From Cylindrodendrum hubeiense (lineage: Eukaryota > Ascomycota > Sordariomycetes > Hypocreales > Nectriaceae), in the NCBI GenBank assembly GCA_014621425.1, contig JAANBB010000054.1, forward strand, positions 1 through 64,000: a DNA stretch of 64,000 nucleotides. Reading direction: 5' to 3'. Position numbers and translations under genes: made by a program. Of the stretch, positions 21,707-33,981 are shown piece by piece; the first letter of the stretch is position 1; the number at the start of each line of letters is the position of its first letter. The notes under the pieces were generated by a model that was not told the DNA's origin, did not search any database, and saw only the letters and a program-made list of their open reading frames with translations.

Positions 21707-23484
21707 CTAAGCAATCTCAACCTGGTCGACATTTCCACTCTTCTGCTTGCTCTTCTCGCCCATATCTCCTCCTTCAATATCCGCAAGCTTGTCGTTTCCA
21801 TATCCATTGGATTTGCCCTCAAACACCTCTTGGATCTCCTCCAGGGTGTGGCCCTTGGTCTCAGGGAAGAGGAACCAAATGACGAAAAGAAGGCAGGCCA
21901 AAATGCAGCAAAACAAAATGTAGTACTTCCAGCCGATGCTTGCCATTGCAATGGGGTTGACTTGGTTTCCAACAACCAATCCAGAGAATGTCGTGATGTA
22001 CATGATAGATACACCGCGGCTTCGAAGCGTATACGGGTAGATCTCGACAATATACGCCTGCAGAAGCGGGGCCCAAGCAGTGCAATAAAAGAAGAATGTG
22101 ATGAAGATGAATGCAACAACGACTCTGCCGGTTGTCTGGTCATGGGTGTCGATGAAATGCGCAGTGAGGGCGGTCCAAATGACGTAGCTAACCAACATAC
22201 CGCCCGTGGATACCATAAAGAGCGTTCGGCGACCAAGTCGATCCACCATCATAGCTCCGACAAATACGGCGGCAATCCAGTTGGATACTTGCAGCAATCC
22301 ATTGATAAGGGTCTGATCCTTGGCTTCGGTAATGCCAACTGTGTTGAGGACGAGGAATAGATAGTATGACACGATCGCAATTCCGTTCCACTGCGCAAAC
22401 CATCCAACGATGACAGCGATGAGAGTGCGCTTTCGGTTTGCCGGAGTGCGGATAAGCTCGAGCCAGGAGTTCTGGGACATGGCGTCGGCCTCGTGGGTGA
22501 GAGCTCCCTCGATTTCAGCCATCTCAAAGTTCACCAGCGGTGAGTCTTGGTCTCCTCCAGCGTGGTAATCCACGAGAATCTTGCGAGCCTCTGCGCGGCG
22601 GCCGTGGGCGACGAGCCATCTGGGGGACTCGGGGAGGAAGTAGATGGCGAGAAGTTGAAGGGCGGGAAGGAGACCTTGGAGGATGGATGGGATTCTCCAG
22701 CTCCAGTTCGTCTCAAGCTTGAAGGTGCCATAGGTGCACCAGGCAGCAATAATGGAGCCCAGATACTATGAGATGCAGGTTAGTCTCGCAGTTACTAGTT
22801 CTGCTGCAAGGTCGCAACTCACGAAGGATGTGTTGTACAAGGCTGTCAGCTTGCCACGATGCGTGGGGTACGCAAGCTCCGTGATGAGGATAGGGCTAGG
22901 CTGGGCCAGGAAGCTGGTAAAGAAACCAAGGACAGCCCTCGCAGCGATAAACATGTGCATATTCTTCGACAGTCCTTGCATGATAGCAAATGCTACACAG
23001 GCGATGGCGCCAATCGTGATGGTCGACTTTCGTCCAATTCGATCGCAGAGATAGGTAACCAGGAAGAGCGCGACCACCTTTCCGGCAGGGTAGACGGAGT
23101 TCATGGCACCGAGAAGGGCGCCTTCGGGGTGGCCGAAGTATGTTTGCCATTGTGGGAGAGTCTGGAGGCCGTTCATCATCGATCCTAAGATTGTTAGTGT
23201 TTGAAGTAGGTTGCGATAGGGACTGTGAAGTCCTACCATCATAGCCGATCGCGCCAGAGGAGACGAGAGGAACGAGTAGGAGGAGGTTGAGCTTGATGAG
23301 GTGCGGCGTGCGATACCACGGTCGAGGATCATCGGGGAGGACCTGTAGAGTTGGTGAGCTATTGTCGCGATGATCGACGTTGGGAGGATTCTCCAATGTC
23401 TCGATTGCATTGACTTACTGCAGCGAGCTCATGGCCAACCACTGCCGCGGCCCCCTTCTTTTCGTTTCTGTTACGAAGACCCAT
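21707..23484 (-). CDS. MFS sugar porter (hexose/lactose/cellodextrin-permease type)
   Basis: Exons 23419-23484, 23237-23342, 22823-23184 and 21707-22765 give 530 residues with about 12 membrane segments. Sugar-porter signatures are present: YDGSMMNGLQ in the first helix, the D-R-x-G-R-[KR] loop as DRIGRKST, PESPRWLVAHGR after helix 6, DRLGRRTLF in the second half and PETKGHTLEEIQEVF after helix 12. It should bring a sugar across the plasma membrane by proton symport. The pattern is that of the lactose permease/cellobiose transporter clade, and the neighbouring internal beta-glucosidase suggests a disaccharide substrate; both points are inference. Confidence 0.92.
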
Positions 23485-25190
23485 TGGATCGAAGTCTCGA
23501 AAGATGGTGGTTTCACTCGAAGAAAGGAGGATGAGGAAGGTGTCTGATCGACAGCGGTGTCATGAATCTGGCCAGAGGTAAGGATTAGGGGAGGCTGGCC
23601 CTTTATGATTTTATGAACCGTGTGGCTGTGGCAGGATCAAGATGCGTCTGCCAACCCCACACGCTCCATGACTGACCCCACGGGGAATGGTTTGTCGTCC
23701 ACGTGCAGTGGAGTCCCTGGCTTGAGCTGCGCTAGAGATTCCACGATTCAGCTCGCGCCTGAAGGCTTCCGAGACGCCGGAGCGCAACGACGTGGCGTGC
23801 CCCGTGATGCCCGGAGGAGCACCCTATGTGGAGATGATGGAGCAAGCGACATGGGCGTGAATAATGGATCTCTTTCACAACCTCGGGCATCGGTCCTTCG
23901 GATGAGGGTGAAAAAGCTGGATCGGGAGCTGTGTCCAATCGGAAGCATGGGATCTCGGAGCATCTTGGCGGAGTGTGGAACTCCTTTGCTGGGTCGTCCC
24001 AAGCATGGCTTAGTGTCTTTGCTTGGCTGGATAGAACCCGGACTAAGAAGTCGGGATGGCTGTCATTACACGTTTCTTCAATTCGTCACTCACGCAGTGA
24101 AAGGATGGAGCTATGCTGAGAGGATGGCACTATCGTTCGCTTCCGGGCTCATGGTAGCCTAGCAAAAGGAAGGCACCCACGCCAAGACCGGATAATATGG
24201 AGGTCATATTTTTCCACTTTATTCTCCACCTGTAGCTCTTTCTAGACCCCAGGTTTATGATGTGCTCGCATGAAGATCAATATCCCCAGCGGGGAAGTGG
24301 GTGGATCTATCCGAAGTTGGGGATGATCCGGAGGAGCAGCGGGGGATGCTTATTAATATGATTGTGTATGGTGGTGTAGGGTAACCTATTTGAGCGTGAC
24401 CACGCTGCTATGTGTCCCATTGTCTAGCAATGCCCAGGATTAGCATTGACATATTAAGCCGTAGAAATTGTCCAGTTAGGCACAATTGATTTGTCGTGCA
24501 TCACATTTGGGTCGGGTGGTAAGATTGGAGGCATCTGGAGAGATGGAGCGGGAAACCGCCTTATCGCCGAATGAGATATTAGTGATGCAATTTTGAAGAC
24601 GACGACTTGCTCTAAATTCTTTCATCGTGAGTGTTGACTAGTCCATTCATACCATACCACATTGGCGATGTTTTTGATTACTGTGGTTTGAGTAGGTTGA
24701 AAATACACTGCCATCACAATTAACTACTACGAGCAATAACTTATTCCTTGAGACCCAGTAGCAGGCAAATTTTTTCCCCTGCCCTTTAACGCGCGAAATC
24801 CTACTAGTTTCGATCCATTGCTGACCTTGCCATGACCCCCCCCTCTCAAGTGATCCCAGATCTAGGGTAGGTCAACATTGATGTACTCTCTCGGTCACGC
24901 GTGCTATCAGGTGACGGGAAAAATATCAGGTTACTAACATCGCGCCCGTCGGAATTGCTCCGAAATGCAAACCGTCGGAGTAACTCCACCTGTAAGATTT
25001 CGGCAAGATGCCGTAATTTCCGGCTACTCGCAAGGCGGCGACGGCCCGGTCGACACCAATCCATCGGTATACCTCCGATCCTCTCTGCGAAGACGGAATT
25101 CAGATGAGTCAGAGGAAGTTGGCCCTTTAGTTTATAATACTGCTATTCCCCATTGAGTGAATCTGTCGTTCTGTAAATCCACCCGCAATC
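23485..25190. other. Intergenic between divergent MFS genes
   Basis: 1.7 kb with no supportable gene. A 180-codon open frame at 23620-24162 has no family features and reads as GC-rich promoter sequence. The region carries promoters of two divergent transporters; the part next to the right-hand gene is AT-richer with many CGGAG motifs at 24930-25060. Confidence 0.5.
23655..23681. promoter_or_regulatory. Possible paired CreA carbon-repression sites
   Basis: CCCCAC occurs at 23655-23660 and 23676-23681, the reverse complement of GTGGGG, which fits the CreA consensus SYGGRG. Two close copies about 170-200 bp upstream of the sugar transporter start resemble functional CreA pairs. A six-base motif is weak evidence alone. 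Confidence 0.35.
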
Positions 25191-26889
25191 ATGACGCGCC
25201 AAGAAGTCGTAAGGGCTGAAAATGCCCTGCATGATCAGGCAAATCTACTGCCGCGCCGGCAGCTTATATTGGCCTTCGCTACACTCTCTATCAATATGCT
25301 TATTGTGTCCATTGACCAAAATGGAATCTCAGTCGCCCTCCCCACCATAGCCGCAGACCTCAACGCCGAGGCCACAATCTCGTGGGCCGGCACTGCAAGT
25401 CTGTTAGCCAACACAACGTTCCAGATGTTGTATGGCCGGCTGTCCGATATCTTTGGCCGCAAGACCATTTTCCTGGCCGCTATAGCCATGTTGTCAATTG
25501 GCGATCTGCTGTGCGGACTGTCCCGGAACGCCGTCATGTTCTACATTTGTCGGGCCATCGCCGGAATCGGAGGCGGCGGCATCGTGAACCTTACTCTGAT
25601 CATTGTCTCCGACATTGTAACGCTCGAGCAGCGAGGCAAGTACCAAGGCATCAATGGTGCCATGGTCGGGCTGGGTAACGCGGTCGGCCCCTTTTTGGCT
25701 GCGGCCTTGATCCAGAAGACATCTTGGAGAGCCTTCTTTTGGTTGCTTTCGCCTCTTGGGGCTTTGACGGCTTGTTTGACATATTTCTACCTGCCAAGCA
25801 AGCCGCCAACGGCAGGCTTCAAAGAGAGCGTGATGCGGGTAGATTGGATGGGCTCTCTGGCATCGTCCGCCGGGGTCATCCTCTTACTCATTCCAATCAC
25901 TGGAGGTCTGTTACATTCCCCTCCCTTTGAACCAAGTGTGTGGTTGAGACTAAACGACCAGGTGGCGCGTATTTCTCTTGGGAATCGCCCATGGTGATCA
26001 GCATGCTCGCTGTGGGCTTCGTCGCCTTCTTATCTTTCATTGCTTGGGAGTGGAAGCTTGCGAAACTTCCAATGATGCCAGGCAAGTACAGAAAGTCCTA
26101 CTAACAGAATTCCTTCGCTGAATGACAATTTAGTCGAAATATTCAGCAACTCCGTGGTTGTTGTCATGTTTTTGCAAAGCTTCCTCTTTGGGTCCGTCTA
26201 CCAAGCGTGTTTGTATTATGTCCCACTTTATCTTCAGAACGCCCACCAATTCTCCGTCATGACCTCGGCCATTGTCTATATACCCTTGGTTATAGCACAG
26301 AGCTTGATCTCTATTCTATCTGGCCAGTATATTTCCCGCCGAAAGCGATATGGCGAGGTGATTGTGTTCGGATTTGGCATCTGGACCCTGTAAGCCGCTC
26401 TGAGCCCATGCTTGCCTTCGTGTGCTAACTTGAGAATGAAGGGGAGCAGGCCTGGCGCTGGTTTTCAGCAGAACTACTAACCCTGGAGCAATTGTCATTG
26501 TTCTGATTCTGATTGGAACAGGAGTAGGTTGTGTCATGCAGCCTACTCTTGTGGCACTCCAGGCTCACTCACCGAAATATCGCCGCGCCGTCATCATCTC
26601 GAACCGAAATTTCTTCCGCAGTGCCGGCGGTGCGTGTGGCCTCGCCGTGTCGGCAGCAGTTCTTCAAGCTAGATTGCGAGCCACACTGCCGCAGGAGTAC
26701 AAGTATATTTCCGATTCCACTTATGCACTGCCGGAGTCTGTGAAACACGTACCTGCGGTGCTGGATGCATATATGGCGGCAAGCCATGGAGTGTTTATCC
26801 TCCAGGTGCCGTTGATTGCCATCTGCTTCCTGTGTACCGGTTTCATCCGAGATCAAGGGTTGGAGTCACCAGAAGACCACGACAACTGA
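25191..26889 (+). CDS. MFS multidrug exporter, DHA2 (14-TM) family
   Basis: Exons 25191-25905, 25962-26081, 26134-26389 and 26442-26889 give 512 residues. It should be a proton-driven efflux pump of the plasma membrane. Landmarks are VSIDQNGISVALPTIAADL in helix 1, GRLSDIFGRK in the loop after helix 2, GIGGGGIVNLTLIIVSDIV in helix 4 and GNAVGPFLAAAL in helix 5 (motif C of exporters). The second intron has a GC donor (GCAAGT at 26082), chosen because it alone joins PMMP to VEIFSNSV in frame. The substrate is unknown and no biosynthetic gene is adjacent. Confidence 0.9.
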
Positions 26890-27421
26890 GCACAAATTAC
26901 CTATTCGCTTCTGAAATGTTAGTTTAGGCACATGTCTACAGACGCTAAACAGCTGCAGTGGCTGGGAAAGTTCAGGTGCGTGCTGATGAAGTCCACTATG
27001 CCCTTACAATTCATTCGAGAAGAGATGGACTTAGGCGGGGCCAGATACCATATTCAATTCTAAGGCATATAATAGGCCGGAATATAAGGAATGTGCATGC
27101 CACTTTTGGGAATCAGTTTGAATACATACTATGGCTGTTTACCCAGCGATCGTTCGGCTGGGTGTGTCTCTGTTGCCTCCTGGGCCTCATCCACACGCGA
27201 AAGGATGTCCAGGAATCGCTAAGTACATATTCAAATCGATGCCCGACTAGAAACACTCTAGCCCATGACAGTCATTTCCCACCATTAGTCCAGGGTCGCC
27301 GGCAAGGGTTCTACGTCTTGACCATTTGAATTCTAGTCACTCTCCTGTCATTAAAAAATTGTAGACTTGTATACTTGCACGTCCACTCGTGTTCTTTGTG
27401 ATTTGAGTATATTTTCTCTGA
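26890..27421. other. Intergenic between convergent genes
   Basis: 532 bp of 3' flanks from two converging genes. No ORF or repeat of note. Confidence 0.5.
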
Positions 27422-28822
27422 TTAAGTAAACTCTTTGACCTCCAACCTCTGTGTTGTGCGCGTATACCCCTTGTTTAGATCAATCGACCTTCCGTGTTGA
27501 GAATCTTGACCCTCATCTTCAACGGGGCTTCTGCTTCTGTTGTTGTCCCCTCCCTTAATTGATATATGTTGAATGATGAGCTCACCTCCTTCTTTCATTG
27601 TTTGGGTTTGTTGACTGATATCGGTGCGTATGACCACCGCTTTCTGCGAGTCATACAACGCGTCCTTGCTTCCCGAAGAACGGACACTCCGGGAGGGGAA
27701 GTGGTTGAGCTCGACGCCACGCGCAGCATAGCTTTTGCTCAAGTTCAGCTGGCCTCTCGAATCTTGGTGTCTTGCATACGATCGATCCTTGCTGGAGAAA
27801 GTGGGGAAATGATGGGACATGAGCGGGCGCAGGGTCGGAAGACAAGCACACACGATCCCAGAGCACAGCTCACCAACCGACCAACAAGCTGCTTCGACGT
27901 TTTTCCAGGTATGATCTGATTGGATATTGAGAAACCGGATTCGAATGATAGATATCGTGCAAGTACTTGATCACATTAGTGGTGACTTGTTGGGTAGGTC
28001 TGGAAAACTCACAAGAAGCCCAGACAAAAAATAGACGTGAGGACATATTTCTGACGCCGGCCAAGCTGCAGCTTCCGGATGATCGGAAGCGGAAGAAGGA
28101 GAATCAAGATATCCGTTGCGATATTTCCAGCTGCATTGATGTACCAGGACGGATTGGACGGAATGCACGAGCCGCCTGCTTCTTTGTCCCAGAATGCGGA
28201 GACTGGTCGGCAAGCAAGAGCATTGAGGAGGATCTGGGAGAGACTCCAGGCACCGACAATTACAAGAGCGGCAATGTAGGCTTTCTTCAGCCTATGGACG
28301 GTCATGGCGCGGTAGTATTGGAAGAGGAAGGTCATTTTGATAGCCGCTAGTGCGAGGTTGTAGAAGACGATGGTGATGTAAAAAGTCTGAGCATCTGGGA
28401 TTAGCGTTCAGTCTCATCAAGGGTTCTTCGGACGAACCTTCATGTATTCCATGAATTCTTCATCGGAGAGGGTAGACTGATGTGCCCCAAGTCCATTTCG
28501 AGTATCTTGATCTCATTAGCAAAGATAAGACAGGCAGGGCCATTCACAATATCTTACTCAGAGTAACAACAAGGCCAGAAGCCAGTGTCAAGAGCTGCCA
28601 TCGTTGTTAGAAATACAGGATCATATCATATCTTGACGCACTCACAAATGCGAGGACACTGCACCAGTCATCGATGCCAAAGTTTCTCAAAAGAACCGCG
28701 CGTGTGTACATTCGCATGGAAAATATTAGAAATGTCACGGCCAGAACCGAACTGATGACCGTTATAATCAACGACTTCTTCGAATGGAGGCTGGCATCTG
28801 CCGATTCGCCTTGCGTAGCCAT
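27422..28822 (-). CDS. SAT4/rhodopsin-domain integral membrane protein (copy 1)
   Basis: Exons 28646-28822, 28558-28594, 28434-28505, 28013-28394 and 27422-27965 give 403 residues. Seven hydrophobic segments are expected. Diagnostic blocks are GIDDWCSVLAF after helix 2, FLFQYYRAM, the PLPIIRKLQL loop, and W-x-x-V-x-x-x-C-x-G ending in CACLPTLRPLM. This fungal family (often called rhodopsin domain or SAT4 family) has no established biochemical role; the last ~130 residues are a polar cytosolic tail. Boundaries of the small exons 2 and 3 are less certain, since two in-frame acceptors exist near 28505. It converges on the DHA2 exporter gene. Confidence 0.85.
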
Positions 28823-31704
28823 CTTGAAAGACAGGTCGACGCCTGAGAAGGAATGAAGAGATGGGTTTCAGAGCGAGACATCAGCTCGCACGTGGGTTGT
28901 CAGCAATTTAAGGGCTGGAAAGATGAGAGATTGGCTCCCCTCGTATGAGCAAACAGGTTAGCCATTCGTCGTTGCGGCCGCTAAATGTGCAGCCACAATG
29001 TTGAGTTCAGCCTCTGATGCGTCGGTCTAACACGTAGATCGACTTCTAAGTAAACTCTAACCCCTGAGCTTCAGCTATGATAGATCGTAATGTGGCAATA
29101 AGCTTGCCCTCTACCAGGCCTGAAGTGGAGGTCTCGAACGGTCGCGGGTTACCCCATTCCCCTCCTCACTCCGCAGAAAGCCGCTTGGACGTCAGGGCGA
29201 AATTGTAGCGTCAATCCGGGGGAGATCCATGTGCGTACTGTAAAGCTGCTAGTCTCGCAAACTAACCCTGAACCGACCAAGTCTCAAAACAGGGTACGGA
29301 GTGATGCTCGCTGCATTGGGCAACGAGGCGCATTGCATATTTCTTCCAGGTGTCCATCCTTTGATGAGCACAGCAAGCTAAAGCGGTACAATCGTGCGGA
29401 GAATGACAGGTATCCTCACGGTGCATTGGATACCTGCTCGGGCCATCCACCCATGCCATGTTGATGATCTTGTACCGATGACTTGTGGTGGCGGGGAGAA
29501 AAGTGCACGGCTTGGCACTAAGGGCCACGATGACATACCATCCCAACGCTTTGCTTAAAGAGGCTAGAAATATCTGCTACGTTGATGCGACCGTCGCCAT
29601 TTATGGACTCGGATTGGCATCCGGCGTCCCCGAATTCGATAGCACGATTTCCCTTGGGGTGCGCCGGGTTGAATGGTTGCATCCTTGTCAGGATCTCCCG
29701 CAGAGACTGCATCTCGGTAATAAGTATGTCCTTACGGCCCGAGTGGCTTGTCGATCATGGAACACCGCCAGCATCAAGCCGGCGATCATACATGTGTCAC
29801 TGCATTTATAGTAGAGCACGTTGCGTGGCTTTCCGTCGCATGGAGAAATCCGTGCGGATGCAATCTGGCGAAGAAAGCCTGCTTTCATGGTAGCAAGCCC
29901 ACGTAATTAGTCTCCCGCGACGCTGGATAGCATGCGGCGTGTACCAACGTTTCATCTTCCTCAATTATGGCGGCGCAACTTTGCTCCCTCCACCTGGTGC
30001 CGCGACTGCTTGCTACCGGACTTGCGCAGAGACAACCGTCGCATGCACCTCATCATGCTGCCAAGAAGCTGCCGCCAACGACAAGGGTATTGCTGAGACC
30101 ACTGGCAAAATTGATCTAGAAGGTCCATCATCCAGGTCCAGACCGCCAAGCACCGGAGCCTGTGGTGCGGACCCCGTCGGTTCTGACGACCCGGTCATAT
30201 TTACGTACTTAGTCTTTATTGGGGCCATTTATTCCTCCGAGGATAAATCACTTTCTCTGAGATCGCAAAATGATCGGTTCATCATGTGATATGAATGAAT
30301 GGATAATAATAGCGCAGGCAACGCGGCTTCATTGAGGCTCACAGCTGGCATGAGAGAACACGCCCAGATCGTCAGTTGACACGAGGCGAACAGGCATTCC
30401 AATCCTACCCCGATACATCTTTTACTTCCAAGGCCAATCAAGGAACGTGAATTAAACTTTTCATGACCCTTTCCTCCCTTTGCGAGGGCCGTGAGCTCGT
30501 TAATCGTGTACAACCTCGCAAGAGCCCCATCACTTCACGGATTCTGCGCATCCTCGTCTTTTTCATCTCTCCGCCTTAACTGCATGATCCCCTCTATCAA
30601 CATGGGCTTGAGATAGAATTGGAACAAAATTAATCAAGCCACCACTTCGCGACAATTAGATGCCAAGCTGACCCAATCGCACGAAGCACCGGAAATGAGT
30701 TGGGAAGCTGCATATCTTACCTCGGATTATCGGCCTGATCCTAGTGATAGTGACGCCGTCACCCCGATATCCGAAGAGATCAAGTATTGAGCGAGAAATC
30801 TACGTTCCGGTTGAACAGGGAAGAGGACGATGGAACCTCGCACCAAGAGTGGCGCGCCTTCAAAGCCATCGTATGATCGACGAACAACGGCCTTGGCAGA
30901 GCAAATGGTACGAAAACCCGGTGATTACGTATCCTTATAGTAAAAGTCTGCCGCAACTCGTGCCCTTGTTCTAGTACGGAAAAGAGTTAGCAAGCAACGG
31001 TGAGATCCATTGCATACGCAACACTTTAAACTTAGAGTTTAACCTTTGACTGTTTGGGACGTTGTGCCTCTTTTGACATGCGACCCTCGAGACTCTCCGC
31101 GCTCAGTGCATCGGACCATGAGTGGAGTGTTCGCTGCCCCCACGAGCTCTTCGTCTATAAAATTGCGTCTAGTACGCTCGGATTCGCACTCTTCAGCCTG
31201 TCAACAGCTTCCTTGGCACAAGAAGCGTGATATTTGAGCTAATTATGTGGGGGGTTAGGCCGTCTTAGGAGGTTTCCCCACCCACTCACGAGCCTTGCTG
31301 TACGAGGATGGGGTTTACGCGATGTTGCATCCCGCACCCGGATGATTAGATTGATAAGATAATATGCTCACCGCGATGCCCTTTAGTGGCTCGGCGTGTG
31401 TCAAAAATTCGGTTCATGTGGCGGAAATCTTCCGCACATCCACCTTCTAGCCATATATGGAGATACGAGCTGAGAGGGAGCATTTGCATTACGATACTGG
31501 AATTGAACTGAACCCACCCGATGTCGGACAAGGGCGTACCAGGGTAGGATGGATATTTTCACCTGTGGAGCATCTGCCCGTGACTCTCTAGCATCCATCG
31601 GATCTATTAAAGATATGTCTCGGGAACAAAAATGATGCAATTGAGCTTCACCAGTTTTGTTTATCCAATAACAGTCAGAAGACCTCGCTCCACAGACCAT
31701 CGCC
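28823..31704. other. Long intergenic stretch, no gene seen
   Basis: 2.9 kb without a coherent coding frame. Short open frames have no recognisable motif and do not join through splice sites. The right end holds the siderophore transporter promoter with a double GATA element. The remainder could be promoter, non-coding RNA or decayed DNA. Confidence 0.5.
31352..31362. promoter_or_regulatory. Double GATA element upstream of siderophore transporter
   Basis: TGATAAGATAA holds two overlapping GATA cores about 345 bp before the start codon. Fungal siderophore uptake genes are commonly repressed by the iron-sensing GATA factor SreA/Sre1, so this is a plausible site. It lacks the full ATCWGATAA consensus. 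Confidence 0.35.
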
Positions 31705-33420
31705 ATGAATTCGACTGGAGACGATGCCGAGGCCGTTGATCGCGGCTCGAAAGAGGTCGCCGCCGAGGCTCAGATGGCGTCGTCCGATAGCTCTGAGACT
31801 GCCCCTGCCGAAGAGACTCTCCCGGGCGTCCTTCGAATGGAAGCCCTCAACAACGAGTTGACCTTCCCAGAGCGATGTTGCTTGTTTCTAAGCATCTTCT
31901 TTGTCTCATACGCCTATGTTATGGACGCCGTAACTCGAAGCACCTACCAGAGCTACGCGACGTCGAGCTATTCCCAGCACTCGCTACTCTCGACAATCAA
32001 CGTCATCAAAGGCGTCATCGCAGCCGTCATACAACCACTGGTTGCGAAGCTTTCCGACTTGATCGGCCGCATGGAGTTATTCCTCATCGTCACTGTCTTC
32101 TACATCGTAGGCACAATCATCGAAGCCAGCACTACAAACGTCCAGGGGTTCGCGGTGGGAGCACTTTTCTATCAAATCGGCTACATCTCGACCATCTCGA
32201 TTTTCGAAATCATCATCGCCGACCTTACATCGATCAGAAGCCGAGTCTTCTTCGTCTTCATCCCTAATATGCCCTACCTTATCAACACTTGGGTTGGCGG
32301 CCAGGTGGCCTCGGCTGTTCTGAGTGCGACTACTTGGCAGTGGGGAATCGGCATGTGGTGCATTATTTACCCATTCTGCACCATCCCGTTCATTGCCATA
32401 ATGCTTCTCGTTGGCCGTCGAGCTGCTAAGAAGCTGCCGCCAATTAAAAAGGTACAACTGGGATCAGTCATGGAACTCTTCTGGAAGCTCGACATCGTTG
32501 GAATCTTCCTCCTTACAGCTGTCTTGTCACTTACCCTGATCCCACTGACACTCGCTGGCGGCGAAGATAAGAAGTGGAAAACAGCAGGAATCTTGACTCC
32601 CGTGATTCTTGGAATTCTTATCACGCCTCTCTTCGTGCTTTGGGAAACAAAAGCGACCCATCCAATGATGCCCTCCTACCTCATCCGGGAGCGCGGCATG
32701 TGGGCAGCAATGGGCCTCAGCACTTTCATGACATTCTCCTGGTACACGCAGTCTGACTTCCTCTACACGGTCCTCTATGTCAGCTTCGACTTCAGCGTTG
32801 CCGCCGCTACTCGGGTCGCATCTGTGTACAGCTTCTGTGCCGTCGTGGGTGGTGCGTCTCTTGGTTTGGTGATTTTTAAAGTGCGAAGACTCAAGCCTTT
32901 CATTCTCGGAGGTCTTGCCCTTTGGCTCGTCGCATATGGAATCCTCATCCACTTCCGAGGAGGCACAGGGAGTGGGTCTCAGGCCGGAATAATTGCTGGC
33001 CAAGTTCTCTTGGGTCTGGCCGGTGGTTTCTTCCCTTATCCCAATTTGGCAGCTGCCCAGGCCCTAGCTAAACATGGGGACTTGGCAGTTGTTACCAGTC
33101 TCATCTTGACCATGAACAATGTCGGAATGGCTCTGGGAGGTTGTGTCTCAGGGGCCATCTGGACGCAGACACTGTACGACCGACTCCAGAAGGACTTGGC
33201 ACCCAACACTGAATTGGCTGCCGCAGTCTATGCTTCCCCTCTGTATGTTGTTCCAGAGTATCCTGTTGGCACAGATGAGCGCGCAGCAATCATCGAGAGC
33301 TATCGGTATATCCAAAGACTCCTGACAATTACCGGCATTTGTCTGGCTGTGCCGATGATCGCATTTGCTTTGTGCTTGCGAAATACCAAGCTCACCAAGC
33401 ACAAGCATACGATGGCCTAA
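31705..33420 (+). CDS. Siderophore-iron transporter (ARN/SIT family MFS)
   Basis: An intronless gene of 571 residues with an acidic N-terminal tail of about 60 residues and 14 predicted membrane segments. Typical SIT features are YAYVMDAVTRSTYQSYATSS in helix 1, AKLSDLIGRMELF in place of the usual motif A, GYISTISIFEIIIADLTS, and the long last loop between helices 13 and 14 (LYDRLQKDLAPN through VGTDERAAIIESY). It should import ferric siderophores (hydroxamate type such as fusarinine or ferrichrome) by proton symport. It stands alone: no siderophore synthetase or reductase is adjacent. Confidence 0.93.
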   Translation: MNSTGDDAEAVDRGSKEVAAEAQMASSDSSETAPAEETLPGVLRMEALNNELTFPERCCLFLSIFFVSYAYVMDAVTRSTYQSYATSSYSQHSLLSTINVIKGVIAAVIQPLVAKLSDLIGRMELFLIVTVFYIVGTIIEASTTNVQGFAVGALFYQIGYISTISIFEIIIADLTSIRSRVFFVFIPNMPYLINTWVGGQVASAVLSATTWQWGIGMWCIIYPFCTIPFIAIMLLVGRRAAKKLPPIKKVQLGSVMELFWKLDIVGIFLLTAVLSLTLIPLTLAGGEDKKWKTAGILTPVILGILITPLFVLWETKATHPMMPSYLIRERGMWAAMGLSTFMTFSWYTQSDFLYTVLYVSFDFSVAAATRVASVYSFCAVVGGASLGLVIFKVRRLKPFILGGLALWLVAYGILIHFRGGTGSGSQAGIIAGQVLLGLAGGFFPYPNLAAAQALAKHGDLAVVTSLILTMNNVGMALGGCVSGAIWTQTLYDRLQKDLAPNTELAAAVYASPLYVVPEYPVGTDERAAIIESYRYIQRLLTITGICLAVPMIAFALCLRNTKLTKHKHTMA

Positions 33421-33981
33421 TATGTTGGCTCAATACGCTAGCCTGGGTTGAACGCGCATTTCATTTCTACAAATGGCTGAGTAATTTCAGCACTTTAGTC
33501 TCGAATTTATAGTGTTAATCAAAGCTTGAAATCTTGAGTCTTGCCATCAAATTTGCCTCAAGGCGGTGGGAATCAATACCACTACTTCCCATGCATCGAG
33601 AATACGAGAAAGTGCCTGTGTGAAGGGTGTCTGTGACAAATTACAGGACCAGGAGATTTAAGCGGCGAGGGCCAATCAAAACAAAACGCCGCAACCAACG
33701 CGTCGTCTCTACTACCAACACGTCGTCCGCGCTACCAACACGTCATCTCCGCTTTGTACGGCTGCAGCCTAGAGCTGAAACTCGGCACACCGCGTCGGAC
33801 TCATGATGTTGCCTCCATACAATATTCAACAGCCAGTCCGCGGAAGAAAGCGCTCACCCTCTCACCAGATTGAGATAAACGGCACGACTGCAGCCCTTAG
33901 TTGAAGCACCCTGGCCTACCACCTCACTCCTCCTGCTCGTCAAGACCCTCAGCATTCCTTGGAGTTTTTCAGCTATCAATA
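33421..33981. other. Intergenic, promoter of the F-box/ankyrin gene
   Basis: 561 bp without a gene. It contains a three-copy, 20-bp tandem repeat at 33693-33747. Confidence 0.5.
33693..33747. repeat. Three-copy 20-bp tandem repeat
   Basis: ACCAACGCGTCGTC, ACCAACACGTCGTC and ACCAACACGTCATC occur with a 20-bp period (33694, 33714, 33734), 235-290 bp upstream of the F-box/ankyrin start. ACGTC is close to the CRE/bZIP core, so it might be a regulatory array. Confidence 0.7.

Noticed and set aside
23620..24162. 180-codon ORF in a divergent promoter region
   Set aside because: Composition is unlike the neighbours' proteins, there is no domain, and it overlaps the transporter promoter.
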